From Tabrizicola_A sp964393035 (GTDB lineage Bacteria > Pseudomonadota > Alphaproteobacteria > Rhodobacterales > Rhodobacteraceae), in NCBI GenBank assembly GCA_964393035.1, contig CAYMRX010000002.1, positions 372,001 to 436,000 on the forward strand: a DNA stretch of 64,000 nucleotides. Direction: 5' to 3'. The position numbers and the translations under genes were made by a program. Under the pieces are notes generated by a model. The model made no database searches. It saw only the letters and a program-made list of their open reading frames with translations, and was not told the origin of the DNA. Below, one piece after another: positions 55,347-63,897 of the stretch (within the stretch, counting starts at the first letter, position 1; every line of letters starts with the position of its first letter).

Positions 55347-56765
55347 TCAGGGGATCAGGCGCTGCACCCACCGCACAACCCGTTTCAACGCAGGGTTATC
55401 AAAGAGTTTCTCCGAGAAATAGGCCCCAGCCGCACGTTTGGCGGTTTCCCCCAGCGTCGGATAGGGCAAGATCAGCCCGGCAATGGTTCCGACCCTGATC
55501 TTCGCGGCAATGGCCAGCGCCCAAAAGTCGATCAACTCACCCGCCTGCGGTCCGGCGATACTGGCGCCGACCGGACGACCGCGAACAATCATGACCTTCA
55601 AAAGCCCCTTGGCTTTCAATTCTGTCCGCGCACGATCATTGGCGGCAAAATCGGCCCGCAACACCGTAACGCGGCCGCCGAATTCTGCCCGTGCCTCGGC
55701 CTCGGTCAGGCCCGCTTGCGCCAATTCCGGCTCGGTATAGGTCACCCATGGCACGCTTGCGGCGGCCTTGGCGGGCAAACCCAACAGCACCTGCCGGATC
55801 ACCACGCCCGCATGTGCCCCCGCCGCATGGGTAAACTGTGCCCCCCCGGCTGCATCGCCAATGGCATAGACCCGACGGTTTGAAACCGATCGCAGGTTGG
55901 CCCCCACGGTCACGCCCTTTTTGTCATACGCAATGCCGCCCGCCTCCAGCGACAACCGCTCCAGCGCAGGCACGCGCCCCGTGGCCAGCAGCAGGTGTGA
56001 ACCGGTCAGCACAGTGCCATCGGCCAAAACGGCCTCAACCCCCTCAGTTACCTGTCGCAACCGCACGACCGCCTGCCCTTCGCGAATCGCGATGCCCTCG
56101 GCACGCAAGGCCGCCAGCACGACCGCCGCGCAGTCAGGGTCGTCGCGGCCCAGCGCGCGGGCGGCCTCGATCACCGTGACATGGGAGCCCAGCCGCCGAT
56201 GCGCCTGCGCCATCTCGATGCCAATCGGTCCACCGCCCAGAATCAACAGGTGTTCGGGACGTTCGCGCAGCGCAAAGATCGTCTCGTTGGTCAGATGGGG
56301 CACGGCCTCGATACCCGGTACAGGTGGAACTGCGGCGCGCGATCCGGTGGCAATGACAAAACGCCGGGCGCGAATGGTCTGGCCTGCCGCCTCGACCTCG
56401 CGCGGGCCGGTGAACCGCGCCCAGCCCCGCAGGACCGTGACGCCCAAGCCCTCGAACCGCGCTTGGCTGTCATGCGGGGCGATGCCCGCGATCACCCCCG
56501 CGACATGGGCTTTCACGGCGGCAAAGTCGATCTCCGGCTGCACCGGGTTGATGCCGAAAGGTCCAGCCTGCCGCATCGACTCAGCGGACTTGCCCGCCGC
56601 CAAAAGTGCTTTGGAGGGCACACATCCGGCGTTCAGGCAATCGCCGCCCATCTCCGCCCCTTCGATCAGCACAACCCGGGCGCCCATCTGCACCGCCCCC
56701 GCCGCCAGCGACAGACCGCCAGAACCGGCACCTATGATGCAAAGATCGGGTTTCAACAGGCTCAT
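55347..56765 (-). CDS. FAD-dependent disulfide oxidoreductase, lipoamide dehydrogenase/mercuric reductase-like
   Basis: A 472-residue two-dinucleotide-fold flavoprotein: FAD loop CIIGAGSGGLSLAAGA, redox disulfide GGDCLNAGCVPSK, NAD(P) site LLILGGGPIGIEMAQ, AIGDAAGGAQFTHAA. The C-terminal catalytic His-x-Pro of lipoamide dehydrogenase is replaced by YPTLGE, and the MerA Cys-Cys end is absent, so neither activity is assured. It overlaps the TVP38 gene by 4 bp, a pairing seen often. Function unproven. Confidence 0.85.
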   Translation of the reverse strand: MSLLKPDLCIIGAGSGGLSLAAGAVQMGARVVLIEGAEMGGDCLNAGCVPSKALLAAGKSAESMRQAGPFGINPVQPEIDFAAVKAHVAGVIAGIAPHDSQARFEGLGVTVLRGWARFTGPREVEAAGQTIRARRFVIATGSRAAVPPVPGIEAVPHLTNETIFALRERPEHLLILGGGPIGIEMAQAHRRLGSHVTVIEAARALGRDDPDCAAVVLAALRAEGIAIREGQAVVRLRQVTEGVEAVLADGTVLTGSHLLLATGRVPALERLSLEAGGIAYDKKGVTVGANLRSVSNRRVYAIGDAAGGAQFTHAAGAHAGVVIRQVLLGLPAKAAASVPWVTYTEPELAQAGLTEAEARAEFGGRVTVLRADFAANDRARTELKAKGLLKVMIVRGRPVGASIAGPQAGELIDFWALAIAAKIRVGTIAGLILPYPTLGETAKRAAGAYFSEKLFDNPALKRVVRWVQRLIP

Positions 56766-57496
56766 GCCGGACCTCCGCTGCGCCGGAACAGTTTCACCAC
56801 CAGCGGCAGGGCGGCCAGTGCTGCCAAGCCAAGCAAGGGGCCAAGCACGGGCGCGGTAAAGATCACCCCCAGATCAGGTCGCTCCCCGCGGGCAAATACC
56901 TCGCCCAGCCCCGCACCGATCGAGGTAAAGACCAGCGCACCGGGAATGATGCCCAGCGCCGTCGTGGCGGCAAAGGGCCAAAGCCGGACACCGGCAAAGG
57001 CGGGGATCAGATTGGCCAGAAAGAACGGCACCACCGGCACCAACCGCATGACAAGCAGAACCGACCATTGATTGCCGTGCAAACCCGCCTGCAACCGCGC
57101 CGCCGCGCCGCCGCCTTTCGCGATGCGGACGGCAATGTCGGCTCCAAGCCCCGCACGGGCCGCCAGAAAAACCAGAACCGCCCCAAGCGTCGCCGCGCCG
57201 ATGTTATAGGCCGTGCCGGGAAACATCCCGAACAAGAAGCCCCCGCTCAGCGTCGCAATCGTCGCGCCCGGCAGCGACAGGGCGACAATCGCCGCATAGC
57301 CCAGGGCAAAACCAAGCGAGGCCAAAAGGTAATGCGCATCGCGAAAGGCAATCAAGCTGCCGCGGTGTCGCGCAAGACTGTCAAAAGTCAGGACATCCCG
57401 AAAGGCAAACGCCGCAACCCCCGCGACCAGAAGAATCACGGCCAAGGGCAAGTGGCGCAGAGGGCTGCGCGAAGGAACGGCACGCTCATGTTTCAT
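56762..57496 (-). CDS. TVP38/TMEM64 (SNARE-associated/DedA-like) membrane protein
   Basis: A 244-residue polytopic protein: LPLAVILLVAGVAAFAFRDV, then AIVALSLPGATIATLSGGFLFG, FGMFPGTAYNIGAATLGAVL and LVMRLVPVVPFFLANLIPAF, the VTT-domain core with the conserved R-x-x-P-x-x-P. Related to DedA lipid/undecaprenyl-phosphate flippases. Co-transcribed with the flavoprotein gene downstream. Confidence 0.9.
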   Translation of the reverse strand: MKHERAVPSRSPLRHLPLAVILLVAGVAAFAFRDVLTFDSLARHRGSLIAFRDAHYLLASLGFALGYAAIVALSLPGATIATLSGGFLFGMFPGTAYNIGAATLGAVLVFLAARAGLGADIAVRIAKGGGAAARLQAGLHGNQWSVLLVMRLVPVVPFFLANLIPAFAGVRLWPFAATTALGIIPGALVFTSIGAGLGEVFARGERPDLGVIFTAPVLGPLLGLAALAALPLVVKLFRRSGGPA

Positions 57497-57646
57497 GCCC
57501 TGAACATGGTCCAGAATGGCCCCGCCGCGCCATAGGTTTCACGCGAGCTTGATCCGAAGCCCCATTTTTCCATGCCAACCCGCCGATTTCGCCCGTGGAA
57601 CTGGTACCTCCCTACGAAATGTTGCAGAAATCGCGCGAAACCTGCG

Positions 57647-57675
57647 TTGACAGCCCCGGCCGGCCTGCTTAAAGA
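57647..57675 (+). promoter_or_regulatory. rpmH promoter
   Basis: TTGACA, a 17-bp spacer and TAAAGA, a near-consensus sigma-70 promoter. The start would lie near 57682, about 60 nt upstream of rpmH. Confidence 0.7.
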
Positions 57676-57740
57676 CCGGGCTTCAAGTTACCGCCCTCGA
57701 ATCTTCCAAGGTTCGGGCACCCGTCTTATGGAGAGCCGCG

Positions 57741-57875
57741 ATGAAGCGCACTTACCAACCGTCGAACCTGGTCCGCAAGCGCCGCCACGGTTTCCGCGCC
57801 CGCATGGCCACCAAAGGCGGCCGTCTGGTGCTGGCCGCCCGCCGCGCCAAGGGCCGTCATAAGCTGTCGGCTTAA
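57741..57875 (+). CDS. rpmH: 50S ribosomal protein L34
   Basis: A 44-residue protein: MKRTYQPSNLVRKRRHGFRA, then RMATKGGRLVLAARRAKGRH and KLSA, an almost invariant sequence. SD gagagccgcg precedes the ATG. It leads the rpmH-rnpA-yidD run that is conserved next to yidC in many bacteria. It was too short for the coding screen but the match is unmistakable. Confidence 0.98.
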   Translation: MKRTYQPSNLVRKRRHGFRARMATKGGRLVLAARRAKGRHKLSA

Positions 57876-57901
57876 TCCCTGCGGCCTTTCGGGGCCACGC
57901 C

Positions 57902-58321
57902 ATGGATAATGACATGACACCGCCGGAGACGCAGGGCCAAGGCAGCAATGCCACAAAGCCCGGGGCCTCTCCGGCGGTTTCGCTTTGCATTTCCACCCTG
58001 CAAAACCGCCCCGATTTTTTGCGCGCCGCCTCAAGTCTGCGGCAAGCGACGGGTGGATTTCTGGTACAGGCCCGTGACCGCCGCGACGAGACCACGGGCG
58101 TCCGTGTCGGCTTCACCGCGTCGAAAAAGATTGGCAATGCGGTTGCCCGCAATCGCGCGAAACGCCGTCTGCGGGAAATCGCCCGCGCCGTGCTGCCACA
58201 GATGGCCCGCCCTGGTTGGGATTATGTGCTGGTGGCCAAACCCGGCGTGACAACGGAGCGCGACTTCGCGCTGCTGCTGGCAGACCTGCAAGGTGCGCTG
58301 GCCCGCATCCACAAGCCATGA
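57902..58321 (+). CDS. rnpA: Ribonuclease P protein component
   Basis: A 139-residue basic protein. The RNR motif TASKKIGNAVARNRAKRRLR is intact, with the central cleft residue RPDFLRA before it. It binds RNase P RNA and helps 5' processing of tRNA. The first ~30 residues are variable and acidic; ATG at 57914 is an alternative start. The stop overlaps yidD by 4 bp. Confidence 0.95.
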   Translation: MDNDMTPPETQGQGSNATKPGASPAVSLCISTLQNRPDFLRAASSLRQATGGFLVQARDRRDETTGVRVGFTASKKIGNAVARNRAKRRLREIARAVLPQMARPGWDYVLVAKPGVTTERDFALLLADLQGALARIHKP

Positions 58322-58566
58322 CACCGCTCGCCCATCTTGCCGCCCTGCCCGTCCGCGCCTACCGCATGCTCCTGAGCCCTTGGGTCGGTCACGGTTGCCG
58401 CTTTCAACCCACCTGTTCGGCCTATGCGCTGGAGGCGCTGGAGCGTCACGGCGGCTTGAAAGGCAGCTACCTTGCCGCCCATCGGATCTGCCGCTGCCAT
58501 CCATGGGGTGGCCATGGCTATGACCCGGTTCCGGGTGCCGATCCCGACTTCGACAAAACCCGCTAG
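58318..58566 (+). CDS. yidD: Membrane-protein insertion efficiency factor YidD
   Basis: An 82-residue protein with the family core AYRMLLSPWVGHGCRFQPTC and SAYALEALERHGGLKGSYLA, then RICRCHPWGGHGYDPVP. Its Cys residues (CRFQPTC, CRCHPW) and Pro pattern are diagnostic. It helps YidC insert membrane proteins. It overlaps rnpA by 4 bp. Confidence 0.95.
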   Translation: MTPLAHLAALPVRAYRMLLSPWVGHGCRFQPTCSAYALEALERHGGLKGSYLAAHRICRCHPWGGHGYDPVPGADPDFDKTR

Positions 58567-58580
58567 ACCCTTCCGGTTTC

Positions 58581-58658
58581 ATCTTGGCAAAAATACCCCC
58601 CGCGGAGCGTCCGACGCCAACCGTCGGGAGCCTCCGGCGGGGATATTTTCACCAAGAT
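58581..58658. repeat. Imperfect palindromic intergenic element
   Basis: Arms of about 36 nt: ATCTTGGCAAAAATACCCCC... pairs with ...GGGGATATTTTCACCAAGAT, with the centre CCGACG-ccaac-CGTCGG. It sits between yidD and ttcA with no coding content. Its size and structure suggest a REP-like, probably multi-copy element; other copies cannot be seen here, though 55273-55300 has a faint similarity (catcttttgtgcccaaataccc). Confidence 0.65.
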
Positions 58659-58715
58659 AAAGGACTTTGCCGCGCGCCCGGTTTTATGCGAAGGGGGGCT
58701 AACTGCGAGGACATC

Positions 58716-59591
58716 ATGCTGGACGACGATATTTCCGACGACATCCACCCGCTGTTTCACGGCGCGCCGAAGTCGACCGAGTTTCGCAAACTGCGCAAGC
58801 GGCTGGTGCAGAACGTGCGCGAGGCGATCGAAACCTATGGCATGATCGAACCCGGCGCGCGCTGGCTGGTCTGCCTGTCGGGCGGCAAGGACAGCTATAC
58901 GCTGCTGTCCGTACTGACCGAATTGAAATGGCGCGGGCTTTTGCCTGTCGATCTTTTGGCCTGCAACCTTGATCAGGGCCAGCCCGGATTTCCGGCCACC
59001 GTTCTGCCAGAGTTCCTGTCACGCATGGGTGTGCCGCATCGGATCGAATATCAGGATACCTATTCTGTCGTGACCTCGAAAATCGCGCCGGGGGGCACGA
59101 TGTGTTCGCTGTGCTCGCGGCTGCGGCGGGGCAACCTTTATCGAATCGCCCGGGAAGAAGGCTGTTCGGCTGTGGTCTTGGGGCATCACCGCGACGACAT
59201 ACTGGAAACCTTTTTCATGAACCTGTTTCACGGCGGGCGACTTGCCACCATGCCGCCCAAACTGGTGAACGAGGAAGGCGATCTTTTCGTCTATCGCCCC
59301 TTGGCTTTCGTGCCCGAGGCGGATTGCGAGCGATTTGCCAAGGCGATGAGCTATCCCATCATTCCTTGCGATCTTTGCGGCAGTCAGGAAGGCTTGCAGC
59401 GGGCACAGGTGAAAAAGCTCTTGGACGAATGGGAAGCCCGCAGCCCCGGCCGTCGTCAGGTGATGTTCCGCGCGCTGATGAATGTGCGTCCCTCGCATCT
59501 TGCGGATCCGGGCATTTTCGACTTTGCCGGGCTGCTGCGAGATATCTCGAAAGATACTGACAATCCTCCACAATTACGTCTTCGTGATTAA
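58716..59591 (+). CDS. ttcA: tRNA 2-thiocytidine(32) synthetase TtcA
   Basis: A 291-residue PP-loop enzyme: CLSGGKDSYTLLSVL (ATP pyrophosphatase), the Fe-S pair GGTMCSLCSRLRRGNLY, and the third Cys in IPCDLCGSQEGLQR. It thiolates C32 of some tRNAs. The start at 58716 (MLDDDISDD, SD gcgagg) is used; upstream codons overlap the palindromic element. Confidence 0.93.
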   Translation: MLDDDISDDIHPLFHGAPKSTEFRKLRKRLVQNVREAIETYGMIEPGARWLVCLSGGKDSYTLLSVLTELKWRGLLPVDLLACNLDQGQPGFPATVLPEFLSRMGVPHRIEYQDTYSVVTSKIAPGGTMCSLCSRLRRGNLYRIAREEGCSAVVLGHHRDDILETFFMNLFHGGRLATMPPKLVNEEGDLFVYRPLAFVPEADCERFAKAMSYPIIPCDLCGSQEGLQRAQVKKLLDEWEARSPGRRQVMFRALMNVRPSHLADPGIFDFAGLLRDISKDTDNPPQLRLRD

Positions 59592-59664
59592 CAAAGCAGT
59601 CAGGCTTTTTGCCTAGCTTCGGCCAGCCGGGTGTCATTTTCCGGCCCGACCCGGAGACGCATTC

Positions 59665-61203
59665 ATGTCGCTGATTGCCAAACTTGCCCGTCCAGCCCGT
59701 GCGATTCCCGCATTTTTACGCCGTCCCGAGATGATTCTGTTTCTCCCCGCCATCACCCTTGCCGCCTTTTGGTTCGGGGGAGAGCGGGTGCTGGTGCTGG
59801 TCGCGCTGGCGGCCCCCTTGGCCTTTGCCCTAAGCGGCGCGCTGCGCCAATCCGAGCCGCCCGCCGCCCTTCCCGATGCGCTGGGGGGATTGGGCCTGCG
59901 CGGCCATGTCGTGGCGGTGCTGGATGCCGTGCTGGATGATGGGCCGGTTTCCGGCAAGACCACGGCCTGTCTCGTGGTGCAGTTCGATGATGTTGACCAA
60001 GTGTTGGAGCGGGACGGCCGCGCCGCCCAGACCGAGGTCTTGGCCCGCAGCGCGGAACGGATTTGCTCCGCCTTGCGCAGTGGCGACATGGTTGCGCGGC
60101 TGGAAGGCGGGGGCTTTGCCATCGCGCTTGCTCCGGTGCGCCGGCTGGATCTGGAAACCGTGGTGCAGCTTTCCGCTCGGCTGCAAGCCGCCATCAATGT
60201 GCCGATCTCCCTGAACGCGCAACGGATTTATGTCACCGCCTCGGTCGGTTTCTGCCTTGGCCAGCGGGCGCCGGAACCGCATGGCAAGGCGCTGTTGGAT
60301 GCGGCCCAGATCGCCGCGGATGAGGCCCGGCGCCATGGACCTGGGGCCATTCGGGCCTATGCCCCGGAAATGGCCCGCCACCGCGCCGACCGCGAGGCCC
60401 TGCGCGGAGAGCTTGAGGCGGCCTTGGATGAGGGCCAGATTCGCGCCCATTTCCAACCGCAAATCTCGACCGACACCGGCGCCATCACCGGGTTTGAGGC
60501 CTTGGCCCGCTGGTATCACCCCGAGCGCGGCCTGATCCCGCCCGGTGATTTCCTGCCGATGATCGAGGATGCCGGCCTGTCAGAGCGCCTTGGCGAGGTG
60601 ATGCTGTTCAACGCGCTGACCGCCATAACCCGCTGGGACAAGGCCGGGTTTGATGTTCCGACCGTTGCGGTCAACTTCTCGGCCGCCGAATTGCGCAACC
60701 CCAAACTGGCGGAAAAACTGAAATGGGAGCTGGATCGTTTTGGCCTGCAACCCGCCCGGCTCTGCGTGGAAATACTGGAACATGTGGTTGCCGAAACCGA
60801 CAATGACGTGATCGTGTCGAACATCGCGGCGCTGGCCCGGCTGGGCTGTGGCATTGATCTGGATGATTTCGGCACCGGGCATGCCTCGATCACCTCCATC
60901 CGCCGCTTTGCCGTGCGCCGCATCAAGATCGACCGCAGCTTTGTCACCAAGGTGGACGAGGATCGCGAACAGCAAAAGATGGTCGCGGCCATCCTGTCGA
61001 TGGCCGAGCGGCTGGGCCTTGCCTCCCTGGCCGAGGGCGTCGAAACCCCCGGTGAGCATGCCATGCTGGCCCAGCTTGGCTGTGGCGATGTCCAAGGGTT
61101 TGGAATTGCCCGCCCCATGCCCGTGGATGAGACGATGGACTGGATCGAGCGCCATCGTGCCCGGCCCGTGGCCGCACCCCGCATCGGCTATCGCGCGCGT
61201 TGA
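59665..61203 (+). CDS. Membrane c-di-GMP phosphodiesterase (degenerate GGDEF-EAL)
   Basis: A 512-residue protein. Two hydrophobic helices (MILFLPAITLAAFWFGG and VLVLVALAAPLAFALS) are followed by a GGDEF-like domain in which the signature is EGGGF, so cyclase activity is lost, and by an intact EAL domain: FEALARWYHPE, NFSAAELRNPK, EILEHVVAE, IDLDDFGTGHASITSIR, KIDRSFV, AEGVETPGE. It should hydrolyse c-di-GMP to pGpG. Stands alone between ttcA and yidC. Confidence 0.9.
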   Translation: MSLIAKLARPARAIPAFLRRPEMILFLPAITLAAFWFGGERVLVLVALAAPLAFALSGALRQSEPPAALPDALGGLGLRGHVVAVLDAVLDDGPVSGKTTACLVVQFDDVDQVLERDGRAAQTEVLARSAERICSALRSGDMVARLEGGGFAIALAPVRRLDLETVVQLSARLQAAINVPISLNAQRIYVTASVGFCLGQRAPEPHGKALLDAAQIAADEARRHGPGAIRAYAPEMARHRADREALRGELEAALDEGQIRAHFQPQISTDTGAITGFEALARWYHPERGLIPPGDFLPMIEDAGLSERLGEVMLFNALTAITRWDKAGFDVPTVAVNFSAAELRNPKLAEKLKWELDRFGLQPARLCVEILEHVVAETDNDVIVSNIAALARLGCGIDLDDFGTGHASITSIRRFAVRRIKIDRSFVTKVDEDREQQKMVAAILSMAERLGLASLAEGVETPGEHAMLAQLGCGDVQGFGIARPMPVDETMDWIERHRARPVAAPRIGYRAR

Positions 61204-61339
61204 CCTTCTGGCCAGCCGGGGTTGCAAAACCCGGCCGAAGTCACGCTTTCCTTGGCCCCATCACGGGAAACCGCTTGACCTTTTGCCGCCTCTGGCGTTG
61301 AACCAGCCGGACCTTTGAACAGGAATGGTGGTGGTCCAG

Positions 61340-63154
61340 ATGGACGATCAGAACAAAAATCTCATCCTTGCGACCGCACTCAGCTTTCTGGTGATCCTTG
61401 CCTGGTTCGTCGGCGGGCCGATGCTGTTCCCACAGTGGTTCCCGGAAGAAACCGCGACCGAGCAGGCCGCCGCGCCAGAGGCCAGTGTCCCTGTCACGGC
61501 CGAAAGCCAGCCCGCGGCAACCTCCGCTGCGGCAGAGCCGACGCCCGAGGCAGCGCGCCTGACCATCGACACGCCCAAACTGTCGGGCACCCTGTCGCTT
61601 GCAGGCGGGCGGATTGACGATCTGTCCCTGAAAACCTACCGCGAAACCATCGACCCGACCTCGCCCGAGGTGCGGCTTTTGTCGCCAGTGGGCAAGGATC
61701 ATCCCTATTACGCCGTTTTCGGCTGGCTGGCGGGCAACGGGCTTGAGCCGACGGATGTGCCCGACACCAAAACCCTGTGGACGGCCACTTCGGGCAGCAC
61801 GCTGGCCCCCGGCCAGCCCGTGACCCTTGAATGGCAAAACACCAAGGGCCTGACCTTTGTGCGCACCCTGTCTGTGGACGAGAACTTCATGTTCACCGTC
61901 ACCGACAAGGTGCAGAACAAAGGCACCGCCGAGGCGCGGCTTGCGCCCTATGGCATCGTCGCCCGCCATGGGCTGCCCAAGCTGCAAGGCACCTATGTCG
62001 TGCATGAGGGCCTGATCCGCCGCACCGACGGCACCTTTGGCGAGGTTGACTATGCCGATTTCGCTGATTTCGACCTGGCCGAAGGCGAAAGCCTGCCCGC
62101 AGACAAGGTCGATGCCACCACCGATGGCTGGATTGGCTTTACCGATCACTACTGGATGACCACCCTTGTCCCCGAACAGGGCAAGCCGTGGAAATCCGTC
62201 GCCCGCTATGTGCCGCAAAACGACATCTATCAGGCCGAAATCAATCACGACGTGATGGCCATCGCCCCCGGCGCATCGGCCGAGGTGACGACGCGGCTTT
62301 ATGCCGGGGCCAAGGAATGGGACACCATCCGCGCCTATCAGAACGACCACGGCATCGCGGGCTTCATCGACGCCATCGACTGGGGCTGGTTCTACTTCTT
62401 CACCAAGCCGATTTTCTGGCTGTTGCACCACCTGCATGGGCTGATCGGCAACATGGGTCTGGCGATCATCGCCCTGACCTTTGTGCTGAAACTGATCGTG
62501 CTGCCGCTGGCTTACAAATCCTATGTCTCCATGGCGCGGATGAAAGAGTTGCAGCCCGAGATGGAGGCGCTGAAAGAGCGCGCCGGTGAGGACAAGCAAA
62601 AGCTGCAAAAGGAAATGATGCAGCTTTACAAGGACAAAAAGGTTAACCCCGCCGCGGGCTGCCTGCCGATCCTGATTCAGATCCCGATCTTCTATGCGCT
62701 GTTCAAGGTGATTTCGAACACGCTGGAACTGCGGCACGCCGCGTTCTTCGGCTGGCTGAATGACCTCTCCGGGCCGGACAGCTCGTCGCTTTACAACCTT
62801 TTCGGCCTGATGCCTTGGGATGCGCCCGCCGCAGGCTCGCTGACCCATATGATCTTTATCGGCATCCTGCCGATCATTCTGGGCATCACCATGTGGCTGC
62901 AACAGAAACTGAACCCGGCCCCCACCGACCCGGTTCAACAGCAGATCTTCGCCTGGATGCCTTGGGTCTTCATGTTCATGATGTCGACCTTCGCCTCGGG
63001 CCTCATCATCTACTGGATCGCCAACAACACGATCACCTTCGCCCAGCAATACCTTATCATGGCAAGCCACGGCAAAAGGCCCGACATCTTTGGCAACATC
63101 AAGTCCAGCGCGAAAAAGCCGGTCGCTGTGACGGACAAGAGCCACAAGAAATGA
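61340..63154 (+). CDS. yidC: Membrane protein insertase YidC
   Basis: A 604-residue insertase: N-terminal helix LILATALSFLVILAWFVGG, a large periplasmic domain with WIGFTDHYWMTTLVPEQG, and the conserved core KLIVLPLAYKSYVSMARMKE, GCLPILIQIPIFYALFKVI and FMFMMSTFASGLIIYWIANN. It inserts Sec-dependent and -independent proteins such as F0 subunits. The start MDDQNKNLIL at 61340 is chosen; MVVVQMDD at 61325 would add five residues. Overlaps the MOSC gene by 4 bp. Confidence 0.95.
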   Translation: MDDQNKNLILATALSFLVILAWFVGGPMLFPQWFPEETATEQAAAPEASVPVTAESQPAATSAAAEPTPEAARLTIDTPKLSGTLSLAGGRIDDLSLKTYRETIDPTSPEVRLLSPVGKDHPYYAVFGWLAGNGLEPTDVPDTKTLWTATSGSTLAPGQPVTLEWQNTKGLTFVRTLSVDENFMFTVTDKVQNKGTAEARLAPYGIVARHGLPKLQGTYVVHEGLIRRTDGTFGEVDYADFADFDLAEGESLPADKVDATTDGWIGFTDHYWMTTLVPEQGKPWKSVARYVPQNDIYQAEINHDVMAIAPGASAEVTTRLYAGAKEWDTIRAYQNDHGIAGFIDAIDWGWFYFFTKPIFWLLHHLHGLIGNMGLAIIALTFVLKLIVLPLAYKSYVSMARMKELQPEMEALKERAGEDKQKLQKEMMQLYKDKKVNPAAGCLPILIQIPIFYALFKVISNTLELRHAAFFGWLNDLSGPDSSSLYNLFGLMPWDAPAAGSLTHMIFIGILPIILGITMWLQQKLNPAPTDPVQQQIFAWMPWVFMFMMSTFASGLIIYWIANNTITFAQQYLIMASHGKRPDIFGNIKSSAKKPVAVTDKSHKK

Positions 63155-63897
63155 CCGGACGGCTGGCACAGATCTGCCGCCACCCGATCAAGGGACACGG
63201 ACGCGAAACCCTCGCGTCCGTTCGTCTTTTGGCGGGCGCCTGCCTGCCCTGGGATCGGCACTGGGCCGTGGCCCATGACGCCGCACGGCTGGAGCCGGGC
63301 TGGAACCCTTGCGTCAATTTTGCACGCGGCGCCAAAGCACCCGGGCTGATGGCGATCAGCAGCACCCTTGACGAGGCGACCGCCACCGTCACGCTGCGCC
63401 ACCCTGACCGTGGCGAACTCCGGTTTCGCCCCGACGACCCTGCCGATTTGGCGGCTTTTCTGGATTGGGTCCGCCCCCTGAACCCGGAAAACCGGGCGCA
63501 ACCCAAGGCCATCGTGACCGCCGGACGCGGCATGACCGACAGCGATTTTCCGTCCGTTTCGATCCTGTCCACGGCCTCGCTGGCTGATCTTTCGGCGCGG
63601 ATGGGGCAAGATCTGTCGCCGCACCGTTGGCGCGGCAATCTGTGGCTGGATGGCGCCGCGCCATGGGCGGAATTTGACTGGATCGGCCGCACCATCCGCA
63701 TTGGTGGCGCAAGCCTGCGCATCGACGAACGCATCACCCGGTGCAATGCAACCAAGGTGAACCCCGAAACCGGTATCTCCGATGCCGATACCCTCTCTGC
63801 CTTGGAACGCGCTTTTGGCCATCAGGATTTCGGCGTTTACGCCACGGTGATCGAAAGCGGCCCCATCGCAACCGGTGATGACTGGAGCCTGACATGA
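63151..63897 (+). CDS. MOSC-domain protein
   Basis: A 248-residue protein with an N-terminal beta-barrel-like region (LAQICRHPIKGHGRETLASV, the MOSC_N style) and a MOSC core (SILSTASLADLSARMGQDLS, HRWRGNLWLDGAAPWAEFDW, ERITRCNATKVNPETG). The conserved Cys in TRCNATKVNP may bind molybdenum cofactor or sulfur. It fits the usual yidC-MOSC-engB order and overlaps both neighbours by 4 bp. Confidence 0.88.
   Translation: MTGRLAQICRHPIKGHGRETLASVRLLAGACLPWDRHWAVAHDAARLEPGWNPCVNFARGAKAPGLMAISSTLDEATATVTLRHPDRGELRFRPDDPADLAAFLDWVRPLNPENRAQPKAIVTAGRGMTDSDFPSVSILSTASLADLSARMGQDLSPHRWRGNLWLDGAAPWAEFDWIGRTIRIGGASLRIDERITRCNATKVNPETGISDADTLSALERAFGHQDFGVYATVIESGPIATGDDWSLT

Noticed and set aside
61241..63169. 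A 642-codon minus-strand frame over yidC
   Set aside because: Antisense of yidC, no SD, no domain match.
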